A stretch of DNA of 50,558 bases. It comes from Bacteroidales bacterium (GTDB lineage Bacteria > Bacteroidota > Bacteroidia > Bacteroidales > Bacteroidaceae). The stretch spans positions 1 through 50,558 of the forward strand of contig JALFUO010000033.1 in the NCBI GenBank assembly GCA_022784065.1. Direction: 5' to 3'. Position numbers and translations under genes: made by a program. How positions within the stretch are numbered: position 1 is the first letter of the stretch; each line of letters opens with the position of its first letter. The notes under the pieces were generated by a model that was not told where the DNA came from, did no database searches, and worked only from the letters and a program-made list of their open reading frames with translations. Shown here piece by piece: positions 7,075-16,907 of this stretch.

Positions 7075-9285
7075 TTAATATTCGGGGTTACGCAGATACC
7101 AGTTTGCGGGAGAGAGCAAAGTGGGATAGAGGGGACCTGTAACCGTAAGGCTCTCGTAAGGCATGAGGTTAAGCGAGCGACGGCTTACGAGCCAGGCAAG
7201 CCATTCCGTGCCGCTGGGAGAAGCAGGGTCGTTGTTCATGTGCGACGCAATACGCATGAGGTCGAAGAAACGCGTACCTTCGAAGGCTGTTTCGAGTGCC
7301 ATTTCATCGGCAATAAGTTTCTCGACTGCATTGATTTCGAGCGGGTCGGTTATCGGAGCATCGGGGAAGATGGCTTCTTCTTCGGTGTACTGGGCCATTT
7401 CTTCCTCGGTGGGCTCAACGCCGTTGTAAACCTCATAGAGGCGTTCCTTACCTTCGTTCTCCAGGTCGGCAACCACTTTAAGCACATGGGCATCTACCGA
7501 GTTGGTACGCTGCGCCTCTTCGAGAATGCGCTTGCTAACGGTGAGGCGATAGCTGTAAAGGGAGTCGAGGTGAGAACTTTCTCCACAGCCCAACTCATGG
7601 AGGCCACGATTGTTCCATCCATTGCAATAGAGCATCGTAGCATTTAGGCCTTCGCTGTGGGCTTTCTGAACTTCGTAAGCTGAAATGTAATTCAAAGCCT
7701 GATGATTACCTGAAATAGAGTCAAGGTAATAGATGGTGCGGAACTTCTTATTGACATTGTCGTAGCAAACGGAGTCGAGCACGCCAGTGTAATTGCTACC
7801 GTCGCCTTGATATTCAGGCATATTGGAAGAAGCCAAGCCATTGCGCAGAATAGCGAAAGCATAACGCGGATAACCTGCACGATTGACGGCTTCTGCATAA
7901 CGCAACATCACCTGCGAAAGGCGATAGATGCTCTTCATGTAGCGGAAAGAGAACGAATGTGCCTCTCCTGTGCTATAGACACTGCCGGCAGGACAGAACT
8001 TGTCGATGAAACGCAAGCGGCCTTCCTTCGTGGTTACCAAAGGAGCAGAGGCTGCAAGGCGAGTGTCGCCTACACCTTTGTAGTACTTAACGTCAACCAC
8101 TTCATTGGAACCGCTGAACACGGGGTAGGTATAGTTTTGAGCGGCGCAAAGGTTCAGATAGCTCTGGGAAGGACCGAGTTGACGGTTTTTGTAGTTGGCT
8201 ACGGTAGAAATAGAACCTGAGACAGAACCTGTAACTGTGCCGGCATCGTTGACAGAAGAACCATCGGTAGAGGCCGACGTGGTAACATCGAAACCATAGA
8301 ATTGAGGCATCTGACCCAATACTTTACCGAACTGGATGTTAGAGGCTGAGGGCACAACCGTTATGGCTTCACAGTTATTTACGCCTTCTTGGGTCTGCGC
8401 AGCATCCTTGAACTGACTGTTCAGCCAACTGCCAACTTGGACAAAATAATTGGTCTGAGTGCCTGAAGTAACTTCAGTTGCCGCCCCAGCATCTGAATAA
8501 GAAACGCGCTTGCCGACTTCATTGAGGTATTCATTATAATACTTGGCAGCCTGAATGTAGTCGTTGCGGTCGCGTCCGCGCAATAGGTAAAGGTCGGCCA
8601 TTACCACCTTACCAGGGAAAAGCAGGAGGTCATTGGGTATGGTGACACCGCCACCCGTCTGCAAGTCTCCATACTGGGGTCGGCCTTCCTTTTCGTAAGC
8701 AAGCGCCGTCTGCATGTGCGAATAGAGCTTATCGAGAAGGTTGGAAGCGTTAACCGTACCTTCGGGCGAATTGGTTTCCCAGCCTGTGTCGGCATTATCG
8801 ACGGGTTGGGTGATGAAAGGCACTTCGCCATAGTTCTGCACAAGCTGCATATAGGTCCAAGCACGGATAAGTTCTACCTGAGCACACTCCTTGCGCATAT
8901 AGTAAACGTTGTTTTTGGAAGCACCTGTGTTGCAGGCTGCGAGGTAGTAGTTGCACTGGTTGATGACTTTATAGTATGCAGCACGGTTGAGCAAAGTATT
9001 CTCACCGTTGGGCAGGCGCTCAAAGTTAGCGATAGAAGCAATTGAGTCGCTACTATACATAGTGGTATCGACGAGTTCGCCGCGGATTTCGCCGAGCAGG
9101 AAATTCTGTTCTGCCACCTCTTGCAAATTGCTAAGGATACCATAATAGAAAGCAACCGTGTCTTTACCGCTGAAGCCTCCATTATAGCGATCCATGTCGG
9201 GCGTGAGCATATCCTCGCAGGAGGTGGTGGTGATGCCGAAGCCGAGGAGGCAGGAAAAGAGACTTATAATTGATTTTCTTTTCAT
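7075..9285 (-). CDS. SusD/RagB-family outer-membrane nutrient-binding lipoprotein
   Basis: A 736-residue surface lipoprotein that would act as lid and substrate-binding partner of the SusC encoded just upstream in the operon. The start is ATG at 9285 (MKRKSIISLFSCLLGF); the frame is open to 9339 but that extension precedes the signal peptide. The lipobox-like TTTSC gives the lipidated cysteine at about residue 24. SusD hallmarks are RGELVDTT, the helix YYKVINQCNYYLAACN, and ECAQVELIRAWTYMQLVQNY (TPR-like). It is longer than most SusD proteins (usually 480-650), with an extra low-complexity Ser/Thr/Gly part in the middle (TVTGSVSGSISTV) and an acidic insert (EPTEEEMAQYTEEEA). It is the last gene of the operon, 68 nt after SusC, and followed by a strong terminator. 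The ligand is unknown. Confidence 0.88.
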   Translation of the reverse strand: MKRKSIISLFSCLLGFGITTTSCEDMLTPDMDRYNGGFSGKDTVAFYYGILSNLQEVAEQNFLLGEIRGELVDTTMYSSDSIASIANFERLPNGENTLLNRAAYYKVINQCNYYLAACNTGASKNNVYYMRKECAQVELIRAWTYMQLVQNYGEVPFITQPVDNADTGWETNSPEGTVNASNLLDKLYSHMQTALAYEKEGRPQYGDLQTGGGVTIPNDLLLFPGKVVMADLYLLRGRDRNDYIQAAKYYNEYLNEVGKRVSYSDAGAATEVTSGTQTNYFVQVGSWLNSQFKDAAQTQEGVNNCEAITVVPSASNIQFGKVLGQMPQFYGFDVTTSASTDGSSVNDAGTVTGSVSGSISTVANYKNRQLGPSQSYLNLCAAQNYTYPVFSGSNEVVDVKYYKGVGDTRLAASAPLVTTKEGRLRFIDKFCPAGSVYSTGEAHSFSFRYMKSIYRLSQVMLRYAEAVNRAGYPRYAFAILRNGLASSNMPEYQGDGSNYTGVLDSVCYDNVNKKFRTIYYLDSISGNHQALNYISAYEVQKAHSEGLNATMLYCNGWNNRGLHELGCGESSHLDSLYSYRLTVSKRILEEAQRTNSVDAHVLKVVADLENEGKERLYEVYNGVEPTEEEMAQYTEEEAIFPDAPITDPLEINAVEKLIADEMALETAFEGTRFFDLMRIASHMNNDPASPSGTEWLAWLVSRRSLNLMPYESLTVTGPLYPTLLSPANWYLRNPEY

Positions 9286-9353
9286 TGTGTTTGGTATTAG
9301 GTTTTCCGAGAGCGGCAGGGGATTTCTCCCCTGCCCCATTCGGGATAGACGTT

Positions 9354-12300
9354 TTACAAGTTAATGGTCAGACCGAGCGTAAAGTTACGATTCTGCGGGA
9401 GCAAGCCGGCATCGATGCCCTGATAGAGCGCGCCGTTGCCGCAAGAGAATTCGGGGTCATTGCCCGTGTACTTCGTAACCGTGAAGACGTTAGAAGATTC
9501 AGCCCAAACGGAGAGTCCAAGCAACCAATCCCACTTAACAGGCACTTTATATGAAAGGCGAACCTTTTTAAGTTTGAGATAAGAACCGTCCTCAATCCAA
9601 CGGTCAGAGAAGCGTTCGTTGTTCACCCAGTCATCGCTCACAGTTGCCACCGCGCGGGGAACATCTGTTTGCTGTCCCTGATAACGCCAACGGTTGCAAA
9701 CTGCTGTGGTTTGATTGTAAACGCTGTTAGCGCTTTCAAGCTGCATGCGCTGGTAGTTGAACACGTCGTTACCGACGGAATACTTGAAGCTGAGGTCGAG
9801 CGTGAGGTCTTTCCAACGGAGCTGTGCGAAGAAGTTACCATAGATCACGGGGTTGGGGTCGCCAATTTCAACCATATCAGCCTCGTTGATCCAACCATCG
9901 CCGTTCTGGTCTACGAAATGCACGTCACCGGCCTTGAAGTTGCGGTAAGGATTCTGAGAAAGCCCTGTGGGATACTTCAAGTAAGTGGTAGTTCCATCTG
10001 CATTTGTGTGAGCAGAAGAGGCTTCGGCATCAGTAGAGAAGACGCCGGCAGTCTGGTAACCGTAGAACACGCCTGCGGGACGGCCAACTGCGGTAAGGAT
10101 ATTGTTAGTGCCGTAGATAGAAGAAGTATAACCGTGAATGTCACTATACTGACCGGACTTCTTTCCGTTTTCATCAAGGTTGTAAGTCTTGATGTGGTTG
10201 AGGTCGGACTCGGGCAACTCGGTGATTTCGTTCTTATAGTGACCGATGCTGAAACCAGCCTGCAACTGCCAGTCTTTCTTGTTGAGGATAACGCCGCTGG
10301 CGCGGAACTCTACGCCAGAGTTCTTCAAGGCACCGTCGTTCACCCAAATATAAGGCAGACCGATGATGTCGCTGACAGCCTTGCGGGTAAGGAGGTCGGT
10401 GGTCTTAGACCAGAAATATTCAACAGCAAAGTTCAGGCGGTTGTTGAGGAGCGAGGTTTCGAGTCCTACATTGAAGCGGTGGGTGGTTTCCCACTGGATT
10501 TTGGGGTTCTGCACATTAGAGAGCACGAGACCCGTCTTTTTATCCATAAACTTAATGTTCTCGAAATAGGTGCGGCTGGCGTAGTAGTCTACGTTGTCGT
10601 TACCAGACTCTTCATAACCGGCAGTAAGTTTCATATAGTCGATAAACTTAACGTCGAACCATTTTTCAGATGACAAGAGCCATGCAGCCTGCACGGAGGG
10701 GAACAAGCCCCAAGAAACGCCGCAGAGGTTGATGCCGGCATCGGTGTCCTTACCGAAACGAGAAGAAGCCTCCATTGTTACGCCTGCATTGAGGAAATAC
10801 TTATTTGCGTAGTTGTAGCCGGCGTTGAGGTAGTAGGCCAGGTTCATCCACTTATCGTTAACGCCGCCATTGGCGAGGTTGTCAAGGCTACCCGAGATGT
10901 TAGGCATCTTGTCGTTGTCGTTGTTGTAGCCTGAAATGCTGCTGGCATTGTAAGAATAAGAGGCGAGGCGGAAACCGCCGAAAAGGTCGATGTCGTGTGC
11001 CTGATAGTTGCGGTGCCAACGGATATTGATGTCGTTGAAGAGCGTCGTTTCCTTAGCGACCTGCGAAGCCACGTAGCTGGTGGCATCGCCCATGTTGGGC
11101 ACTTCTTTGGCAGGCGTACCGTTAGTGGGGAGATAGTACTTCTCGTCGTTGCGGTTCATGATGTAGCTGAAACGCTCCTGAATGGTGAGGTACTTATTGA
11201 TGCGGTACTTGGGGGCGATGTTCATAGAGAACTGCATCTGTTCCTGATGGTTCTTGTTGTCGCCCTCGCCGTTCTCAAGAATCCAGAAGGGATTGACAAG
11301 ACCTGCATATCCGTAGTTTTCTGCAAAGCGGAAGGGGTTGTTGCTATCGGTATAGTTCTTACCGGCATAGACATTGGATGGTACGAGGTTGAGCCCGCCG
11401 TTTTCATACTTCACATAGTAGGCATAGGGGCTGAGGAACGGTGCCTGCAGCTGACCGAGCACATTAGGCGAAGATATGTGACGGCTGGTATAGTCGGGTG
11501 CCCAACCATTATCGCGCAGGTTGTAAGAGTTGCGCGAGAAAGCGATGTCGAGAGCTGCCGTAAGGTTTTTGAGCAAGTTCACATCAGTATTGAAACGAAT
11601 GTTCAGACGGTTGAAATCATTTTCCTCAGCCGTTGCATCGCTCTTTGTGTAACCCAAAGAGAGGTTATACATAGCCACATCGTCACCGCCTTCTACGCTG
11701 ACCTTATAGTTCTGCGCAAAAGAGTTGCGATAGAGATCCTTCTGCCAGTCGGTATCGTTGTGGTAAAGCGGATAGAAGAGGTATGAGGGGTCTTCGTTGA
11801 GGAAAGGAATGGCCATGGAACTGCTGAGCGCTTCGTTGTCGGGGTGCGTACCGAGCATCTCGGTGACGTAGCTGCGATATTGCGAGGCGTTCATCATCTG
11901 CGTGGTAGAAGGCTTCAGTTCGTAACTGCCGAAAGCGCGCACATTGATGCGGGTGGCCATGCTCTTACCGCGCTTTGTTTTGATTTCGATCACGCCGTTA
12001 CCGCCTTTTGCTCCATAGAGCGCGGTACCATTCTTCAAGACTTCCACAGAAGCAATATCTTCGGGGTCGATAACGCTCAGCACATCGATGAAGAAACCAT
12101 CGTGAAGGGCTGCGCGGTCGTACTGTCCGTCCCAAATCACGCCGTCCACCACAATGAGGGGCTGGGCATTGGCATTGATAGAGTTAAGACCGTTGATAAA
12201 CATGGCAGCACCCTGTGCCGGCATACCGCCGCGCTTAATGGTACGTACGCTCGAGGAAAGCTCGTTTTCAATGTCGTCCTCCGCATTGATAGCAGAAGTT

Positions 12301-12773
12301 TCATTGAAGTTCATATACTTACGGTTGGTAAGCGACACTTTATCCTCATAGAAGGAGCGGAGCTTTGTCGACTGCATCTGTACGTCCTGCCCTGCTAAGC
12401 CTTTCGTGGCGAGCTGTACGGCATTGTAGTCTGAGATGCTGAAATAAAGCACGTCTTCAAATTCGGGGACTTTGATGGTATAGGAACCGTCGTCCTCGGT
12501 GAGCGTGGAGAAAGTGTTGTGCGCCAACGACTGCACGCGCACACCGCCGAGGGGCTTGCCAGTGGCAGCATCGTAGACATGGCCTTTCACTTCCTTCAAA
12601 GTGTATTCCTGCTCCTTCTGCTGCTTCTTGGATTTTTGCTCCTTCTTAGGGGTTTCCTTGGCAGGTTCTGTCTTCTTTTGGGCAGAGAGAACACAAGTTC
12701 CCGATAACATAAAGAGACAAACTCCGGCGCGCAAGAAACCTTGCATCAGATTGATTCTTTTATTATTATTCAT
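9354..12773 (-). CDS. SusC/RagA-family TonB-dependent outer-membrane transporter (divergent plug)
   Basis: A 1139-residue outer-membrane beta-barrel, presumed TonB-dependent importer paired with the SusD downstream. Signal peptide about 1-31 (FMLSGTCVLSAQ). A Lys/Glu-rich linker (about 32-57) precedes a carboxypeptidase-regulatory-like domain (VKGHVYDAATGKPLGGVRVQ, about 63-125). The plug (about 165-270) contains NAQPLIVVDGVIWDG and DPEDIASVEVLKNGTALYGA, but the usual EALQGxxAGV segment is missing and replaced by IKRGGMPAQGAAMFINGLN, so the plug is atypical. The rest is barrel, with an EF-hand-like loop (DQNGDGWINEADM) typical of the family and the C-terminal strand NFTLGLTINL. Gaps to neighbours are 35 and 68 nt. 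Confidence 0.88.
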   Translation of the reverse strand: MNNNKRINLMQGFLRAGVCLFMLSGTCVLSAQKKTEPAKETPKKEQKSKKQQKEQEYTLKEVKGHVYDAATGKPLGGVRVQSLAHNTFSTLTEDDGSYTIKVPEFEDVLYFSISDYNAVQLATKGLAGQDVQMQSTKLRSFYEDKVSLTNRKYMNFNETSAINAEDDIENELSSSVRTIKRGGMPAQGAAMFINGLNSINANAQPLIVVDGVIWDGQYDRAALHDGFFIDVLSVIDPEDIASVEVLKNGTALYGAKGGNGVIEIKTKRGKSMATRINVRAFGSYELKPSTTQMMNASQYRSYVTEMLGTHPDNEALSSSMAIPFLNEDPSYLFYPLYHNDTDWQKDLYRNSFAQNYKVSVEGGDDVAMYNLSLGYTKSDATAEENDFNRLNIRFNTDVNLLKNLTAALDIAFSRNSYNLRDNGWAPDYTSRHISSPNVLGQLQAPFLSPYAYYVKYENGGLNLVPSNVYAGKNYTDSNNPFRFAENYGYAGLVNPFWILENGEGDNKNHQEQMQFSMNIAPKYRINKYLTIQERFSYIMNRNDEKYYLPTNGTPAKEVPNMGDATSYVASQVAKETTLFNDINIRWHRNYQAHDIDLFGGFRLASYSYNASSISGYNNDNDKMPNISGSLDNLANGGVNDKWMNLAYYLNAGYNYANKYFLNAGVTMEASSRFGKDTDAGINLCGVSWGLFPSVQAAWLLSSEKWFDVKFIDYMKLTAGYEESGNDNVDYYASRTYFENIKFMDKKTGLVLSNVQNPKIQWETTHRFNVGLETSLLNNRLNFAVEYFWSKTTDLLTRKAVSDIIGLPYIWVNDGALKNSGVEFRASGVILNKKDWQLQAGFSIGHYKNEITELPESDLNHIKTYNLDENGKKSGQYSDIHGYTSSIYGTNNILTAVGRPAGVFYGYQTAGVFSTDAEASSAHTNADGTTTYLKYPTGLSQNPYRNFKAGDVHFVDQNGDGWINEADMVEIGDPNPVIYGNFFAQLRWKDLTLDLSFKYSVGNDVFNYQRMQLESANSVYNQTTAVCNRWRYQGQQTDVPRAVATVSDDWVNNERFSDRWIEDGSYLKLKKVRLSYKVPVKWDWLLGLSVWAESSNVFTVTKYTGNDPEFSCGNGALYQGIDAGLLPQNRNFTLGLTINL

Positions 12774-12808
12774 TGTCTGCTGTGTTTTTAGTTAACAAGA
12801 ACTTATGG

Positions 12809-14668
12809 TTACTCATGGATAGGCTCGATGATGATGCGTGAAACGCTAAGGCCGTTCACATTGTCTTTCGACAGCAGTTTGTTCGGCATACGCAATACGA
12901 GATACGGGAAGCTGTCAACGCCGGCGGGCAGATTAACATAGCTGCGCTTGAACTCGACCTCGTCCCAAAGTACATAGGTCTTAATTTCATTTTCATCAAC
13001 TTCGATCACATCAGTCTGAGACGGGGAAGGAACGTTGGTACCATCATCGTACTTAAGCATTGCTTGGAATCTGGTATTTTGAGGCTTGTAGACTTCTTCG
13101 CCCTCTTCGCCTTCAACCGTTACAATATTATCTTCGCAAATGCGGTTGGGGAGGATTTCGGCGGAAATCTTATACTTGCCGCTGGCAATGCCGTCAAGAC
13201 GAATGTAGACTTCCATTGTGGAGCCAGAACTTTTGAAGAAGCAGTAACGGTTGTCGGTAACTTGGCCCTTTACGTCTTCCTTGTTCCAGTTGGTACCTTC
13301 CTGCAAGAGGATGCTTGTAGCAGTACCGCCGCTGACGCTAAGCACATAGGTTGTGTAGCGCAAGTCGACTTCTTCGCGGGACTGGAAAGAATAAGAGGGA
13401 TGCAAGGCGTAGTCCCCCACGGCAAACACATAACCGTTGGACGCCTTGACGGGCTTCTGATTATTGAACAAGGGGTTACTGCCGTTATTACCGGTCTTGG
13501 GATTATGGTAAATCACGCCGTTGGTAGACTCAATGGAATCGTGATAAAGCACATAGTCAATAACCTTTGCAGAGTCGCTGCGATTTACTTCGTAATCGAA
13601 ATCGCCCGGCGAGAAGAACATGCTGCGGATAAGGGCGGCATTGGTATTATAGTTCTGCAAAGAGTCGGCATCGAGGTTTTTCGTTCCGTCGGGATAAGTC
13701 TTACCCATCTGGTTCTTGTCTTTCAGCCACTCATACTTATACTTCTTATTATAACGGTAGAGCTGGCTGACCTCGTCGTATGCCTTATCCCAAGCGTTGT
13801 CGGAAGGGATAACAGCGATGTAGAGGCTGTCTTCATTCTGAATGGCTGCTCCGGCGTAGTCGAGGATTGTGTTCGTCTTTGTATAGACAGAGTCTACATA
13901 GTGGACGTTACCATTCTCATCGGTAGCACCAGGAGTAGAAAGATATTCGTTGAATTCCTCCTTTTCCACCTCTGGGTCGCGCAGGATTGCGTTTACCTTT
14001 GAAAGTGTTTCCTGATTAGCCTCGATATAGTCGTAAACGTTATAGGCAAAGGGCGAAGAACTGTCGAGGACATACATTACGCCGTTTGAGGAAACGATGC
14101 GACCATAGCCTGCGTTAATATTGACACCGTTGAACTTATTAGCTCCCATGTCATAGTAGCACACCTTGGAGTTGAGCATACGGACTTTCTGCTCGCCGCT
14201 ATTGCTTTCATAGTTGAAGCGGGCAAGGTGGTTCTTAATAAACTGCGTGCCAACGCGTTCGTGAATCTCGTTTGCTTCGATTGCTTCAGCAGTACCTGCC
14301 CCCTCAGCATTGCGAATGGCCTCGGCCTGTTCCAAAAGGTCAAGATAGTACTTAGCCGTATGCTGCTGGTACTTGCCGTTGAGCGGAGCCCAAAGGGTAT
14401 AGGATTGCGGTGTGTTGAGCAACTGGCTATAATACATTACGTTGCCGCTATTTTCAGTCGTTTTGCGGATAACTTTCGTGCGGGAAAGAATCATCTGCAA
14501 AGAGTCGAGCTCGGGACGCGACTGGATATTCTGCCAAAGCGTATTGCCGGCCGTATCGGTGGCGGGCATGATATCGAAATGGTCGTCCGTGCACGCCGTG
14601 AGGCTCAAAAGCATCATTGCGCCGAGGCAAGCGCTTTTTACCGGGGTTTTATATAATAAGCTTTTCAT
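12809..14668 (-). CDS. FAS1 (fasciclin)-like lipoprotein
   Basis: A 619-residue predicted surface lipoprotein. The start is ATG at 14668 (MKSLLYKTPVKSACLG); the lipobox is SLTAC. Two FAS1-like folds are inferred: the first with YTLWAPLNGKYQQHTAKYY, FIKNHLARFNY and NGVMYVLDSSSPF; the second with YIAVIPSDNAWDKAYDEV and SNGYVFAVGDYALH. These are divergent from classic fasciclin H1 and H2 motifs. The last about 200 residues form a beta-rich domain (TYVLSVSGGTATSIL, GKYKISAEILPNR, YLVLRMPNKLLS) like the C-terminal modules of other SusCD-linked lipoproteins. FAS1 domains usually mediate adhesion or protein contacts. It lies 23 nt after another FAS1 gene and 35 nt before SusC, so it is probably an accessory of that transporter. 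Confidence 0.72.
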   Translation of the reverse strand: MKSLLYKTPVKSACLGAMMLLSLTACTDDHFDIMPATDTAGNTLWQNIQSRPELDSLQMILSRTKVIRKTTENSGNVMYYSQLLNTPQSYTLWAPLNGKYQQHTAKYYLDLLEQAEAIRNAEGAGTAEAIEANEIHERVGTQFIKNHLARFNYESNSGEQKVRMLNSKVCYYDMGANKFNGVNINAGYGRIVSSNGVMYVLDSSSPFAYNVYDYIEANQETLSKVNAILRDPEVEKEEFNEYLSTPGATDENGNVHYVDSVYTKTNTILDYAGAAIQNEDSLYIAVIPSDNAWDKAYDEVSQLYRYNKKYKYEWLKDKNQMGKTYPDGTKNLDADSLQNYNTNAALIRSMFFSPGDFDYEVNRSDSAKVIDYVLYHDSIESTNGVIYHNPKTGNNGSNPLFNNQKPVKASNGYVFAVGDYALHPSYSFQSREEVDLRYTTYVLSVSGGTATSILLQEGTNWNKEDVKGQVTDNRYCFFKSSGSTMEVYIRLDGIASGKYKISAEILPNRICEDNIVTVEGEEGEEVYKPQNTRFQAMLKYDDGTNVPSPSQTDVIEVDENEIKTYVLWDEVEFKRSYVNLPAGVDSFPYLVLRMPNKLLSKDNVNGLSVSRIIIEPIHE

Positions 14669-14691
14669 ATTATTTGAATTTTCGGTTGCGA

Positions 14692-16896
14692 TTACCAAAT
14701 ATCTTCAGGATTGGTGGGATCGGTGATGACGCTCGTGGGTACTAACTCAAAGTAGTCTACCTGGAACTGCGTCTCACTACTTTCCATCACAGACTTGAAA
14801 CGAAGGTAATAGGTCTTTTCTGGATCAAGTTCGAAGATGCCGAGGATACGGCGCAATGCTGGATAAGTGGGAGTGGCGTTGCGGATAGTAGTGGTCTCGC
14901 CGCAGGTATAGATGTACTGGGGACCCTTCATGTAGTTTTGGTTTCGCAGGTTGCGGTCGTTCTCCATAATCTCTGCGACACTGCTTGCAGTGGCATCGTC
15001 TACCCAAGGCTGACCCGGGATTTGAGACACCTGTTCGCGCAGGTCAATAGGGAGGCTGACAGGTTGCGTGTTATCGGGCGATTCACCGATGTATGCCTGA
15101 AACATACCGCGAAGTTCGTTCATGGAGAAGCCCATACGAATCTCGTAGTTACCCTTTTGCGGCACAGGAGGCAGTTTGAGCACGAAGTCGTACTTGCCGG
15201 AGAAGAGGAACTCATCGCCTTGATAGTCTTTCCAAGCGCCGTTGTGGGCAACGCGGCCTTCCTGCAGATAGTAAATCTGGGTAACGGAGGAATTGACCTT
15301 AATATTCTCGAAGTAATTGTTCGGGAAGTAACGCACCTTCATACCGCGAATATCGTTGTCGAAGAGTTCGGGCAACATTGTAACGAGGTCAATGCGCATG
15401 CGCTCCGAAGCCAAGAGACGGCGCGTTTCGTTATCATAAACCAATATATGGTCAATCGGATAATAGAAACCATTGAGGGCATTGTTGTCGGCGGTTTTCT
15501 GATTACCACTCTCATCAACCTCGACAATGGCATTGTTGGAAAGGTTAATCTTGATGTTAATGCCGTTGATGCCCGGTGCGTTAGCTTCTGTGGAAACCTC
15601 CTTATAGTCGGTTTCTTCAGTCGGTACGTCGTCGAAAGGTATACCGTTGCGATATTCAGAAATTCGGTTAAGGTAGAACCCACCGGCCTCGCCATCGGCG
15701 CAAATGCGACTCTCGTTAGCCAACTGTGTGAGTTTCAGCAAACCGCGATGCTTACCCATAGTGGTGTAGTAATCCCAAACGTCTACAGGCAGATTGGTAG
15801 TCTGGGGGGCAAGTTTGTCTTTACCGAAACTATAGCCAGCCTCATTATAGTGGTGTACAAACTCATCCGAAGCCATATTGCCTTTAAGAAGGTGATAGGC
15901 GACGAAACGGTTGACTGGGTTATCCTCATTGGTGAGGTCGGCAGCCACATCAGCGGAAACTGCGCCATAGATACCATCGCACTTAGTCTTGATAATCTGA
16001 AGCACATCGTCCCAATTTTCGATTTCGCCTTCAGCATTAGTCAGGATATCAACGCCCCATTCGTTTTTATACACTTCATCGGGCTCGACAAAAGCAGTGT
16101 AACCAACAGCTTTCTTATCCATATATGGGAAATCGAAAGAGGCAAAACGTTTGGTCGTACCTGCTGCGGCAAGGTTAGTGTTGTCGTTCTCGTAACTAAG
16201 GTCAACATATTGCTGCATTTTGGCAGCCCAGCCAGTTTCTTGAATCAGGCGGCTGATGATCTTCATGTTGGGTGCCTGTTTGATCAAATCGGGCAGGAGG
16301 TCGTTCGACGGAGCGATGACGGTGCTGACAACATGCATCATGCCGTTGGAAAGATCAATATTTTCCTGCACGACCTTTGCGTTGCCATTGATTGTAAACT
16401 CGTCGTTGGCAAACAAAGAGGTCAGGCGGCGGTCGTTAAGGTTACTCAGCGCAAAAGATTCGTTGTTTTGGGGAAAATCGGCCGTCTCATAAGCTTCGTT
16501 ATTTCCATTGTCAATGATACAACTCTTGGCCACGAGTTCTGCCAATTCATAAGGAAGGGAATTGACATCTGAAGAGCCAGTCTGTGCCTGAACATAAGCA
16601 ACTACGGCTGCGTTAGTAGGCGCAAAGACGGTGTAGTTGCCGCGGGCAGAAAGCACACTGGTCAAGGACGAGGCTTTGGAACCAGAACCTAATTTGACGC
16701 GGTCGAAAATCGCCTTAATGCAGGAAAGATTGGGAGAGGCTGCCATGTAGTCTGCCAACGTCTGTTCCGTTTTGATGGTGAAGTTAGAATCGTCAATTTC
16801 TTCCTTACAACCTGAGAGCATCATGCAAAACCCAAAGCAGCAGAAAAGGGAAAGCAAAGATGCCAAACGAGCACTCATTATAATATTCTTTTTCAT
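14692..16896 (-). CDS. FAS1 (fasciclin)-domain lipoprotein
   Basis: A 734-residue predicted outer-membrane lipoprotein. The start is chosen as the ATG at 16896 (MKKNIIMSARL); an ATG three codons earlier is also possible. Lipobox LSGC. The first FAS1 domain is clear: NLSCIKAIFDRVKLG, YTVFAPTNAAVVAYV (the conserved FAPT motif) and NGMMHVVSTVIAPS. A second, more diverged domain follows (IISRLIQETGWAAKM, YTAFVEPDEVYKNEW, NRFVAYHLLKGNM). The C-terminal part is beta-rich (YFPNNYFENIKVNSS, YDFVLKLPPVPQKGNYEIR, YYLRFKSVMESSETQFQVD), suggesting a sugar- or protein-binding sandwich. Gaps of 11 nt to the SusD before it and 23 nt to the next FAS1 gene support co-transcription. No enzymatic motif is seen. 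Confidence 0.82.
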   Translation of the reverse strand: MKKNIIMSARLASLLSLFCCFGFCMMLSGCKEEIDDSNFTIKTEQTLADYMAASPNLSCIKAIFDRVKLGSGSKASSLTSVLSARGNYTVFAPTNAAVVAYVQAQTGSSDVNSLPYELAELVAKSCIIDNGNNEAYETADFPQNNESFALSNLNDRRLTSLFANDEFTINGNAKVVQENIDLSNGMMHVVSTVIAPSNDLLPDLIKQAPNMKIISRLIQETGWAAKMQQYVDLSYENDNTNLAAAGTTKRFASFDFPYMDKKAVGYTAFVEPDEVYKNEWGVDILTNAEGEIENWDDVLQIIKTKCDGIYGAVSADVAADLTNEDNPVNRFVAYHLLKGNMASDEFVHHYNEAGYSFGKDKLAPQTTNLPVDVWDYYTTMGKHRGLLKLTQLANESRICADGEAGGFYLNRISEYRNGIPFDDVPTEETDYKEVSTEANAPGINGINIKINLSNNAIVEVDESGNQKTADNNALNGFYYPIDHILVYDNETRRLLASERMRIDLVTMLPELFDNDIRGMKVRYFPNNYFENIKVNSSVTQIYYLQEGRVAHNGAWKDYQGDEFLFSGKYDFVLKLPPVPQKGNYEIRMGFSMNELRGMFQAYIGESPDNTQPVSLPIDLREQVSQIPGQPWVDDATASSVAEIMENDRNLRNQNYMKGPQYIYTCGETTTIRNATPTYPALRRILGIFELDPEKTYYLRFKSVMESSETQFQVDYFELVPTSVITDPTNPEDIW

Positions 16897-16907
16897 AACG
16901 GTCATAA

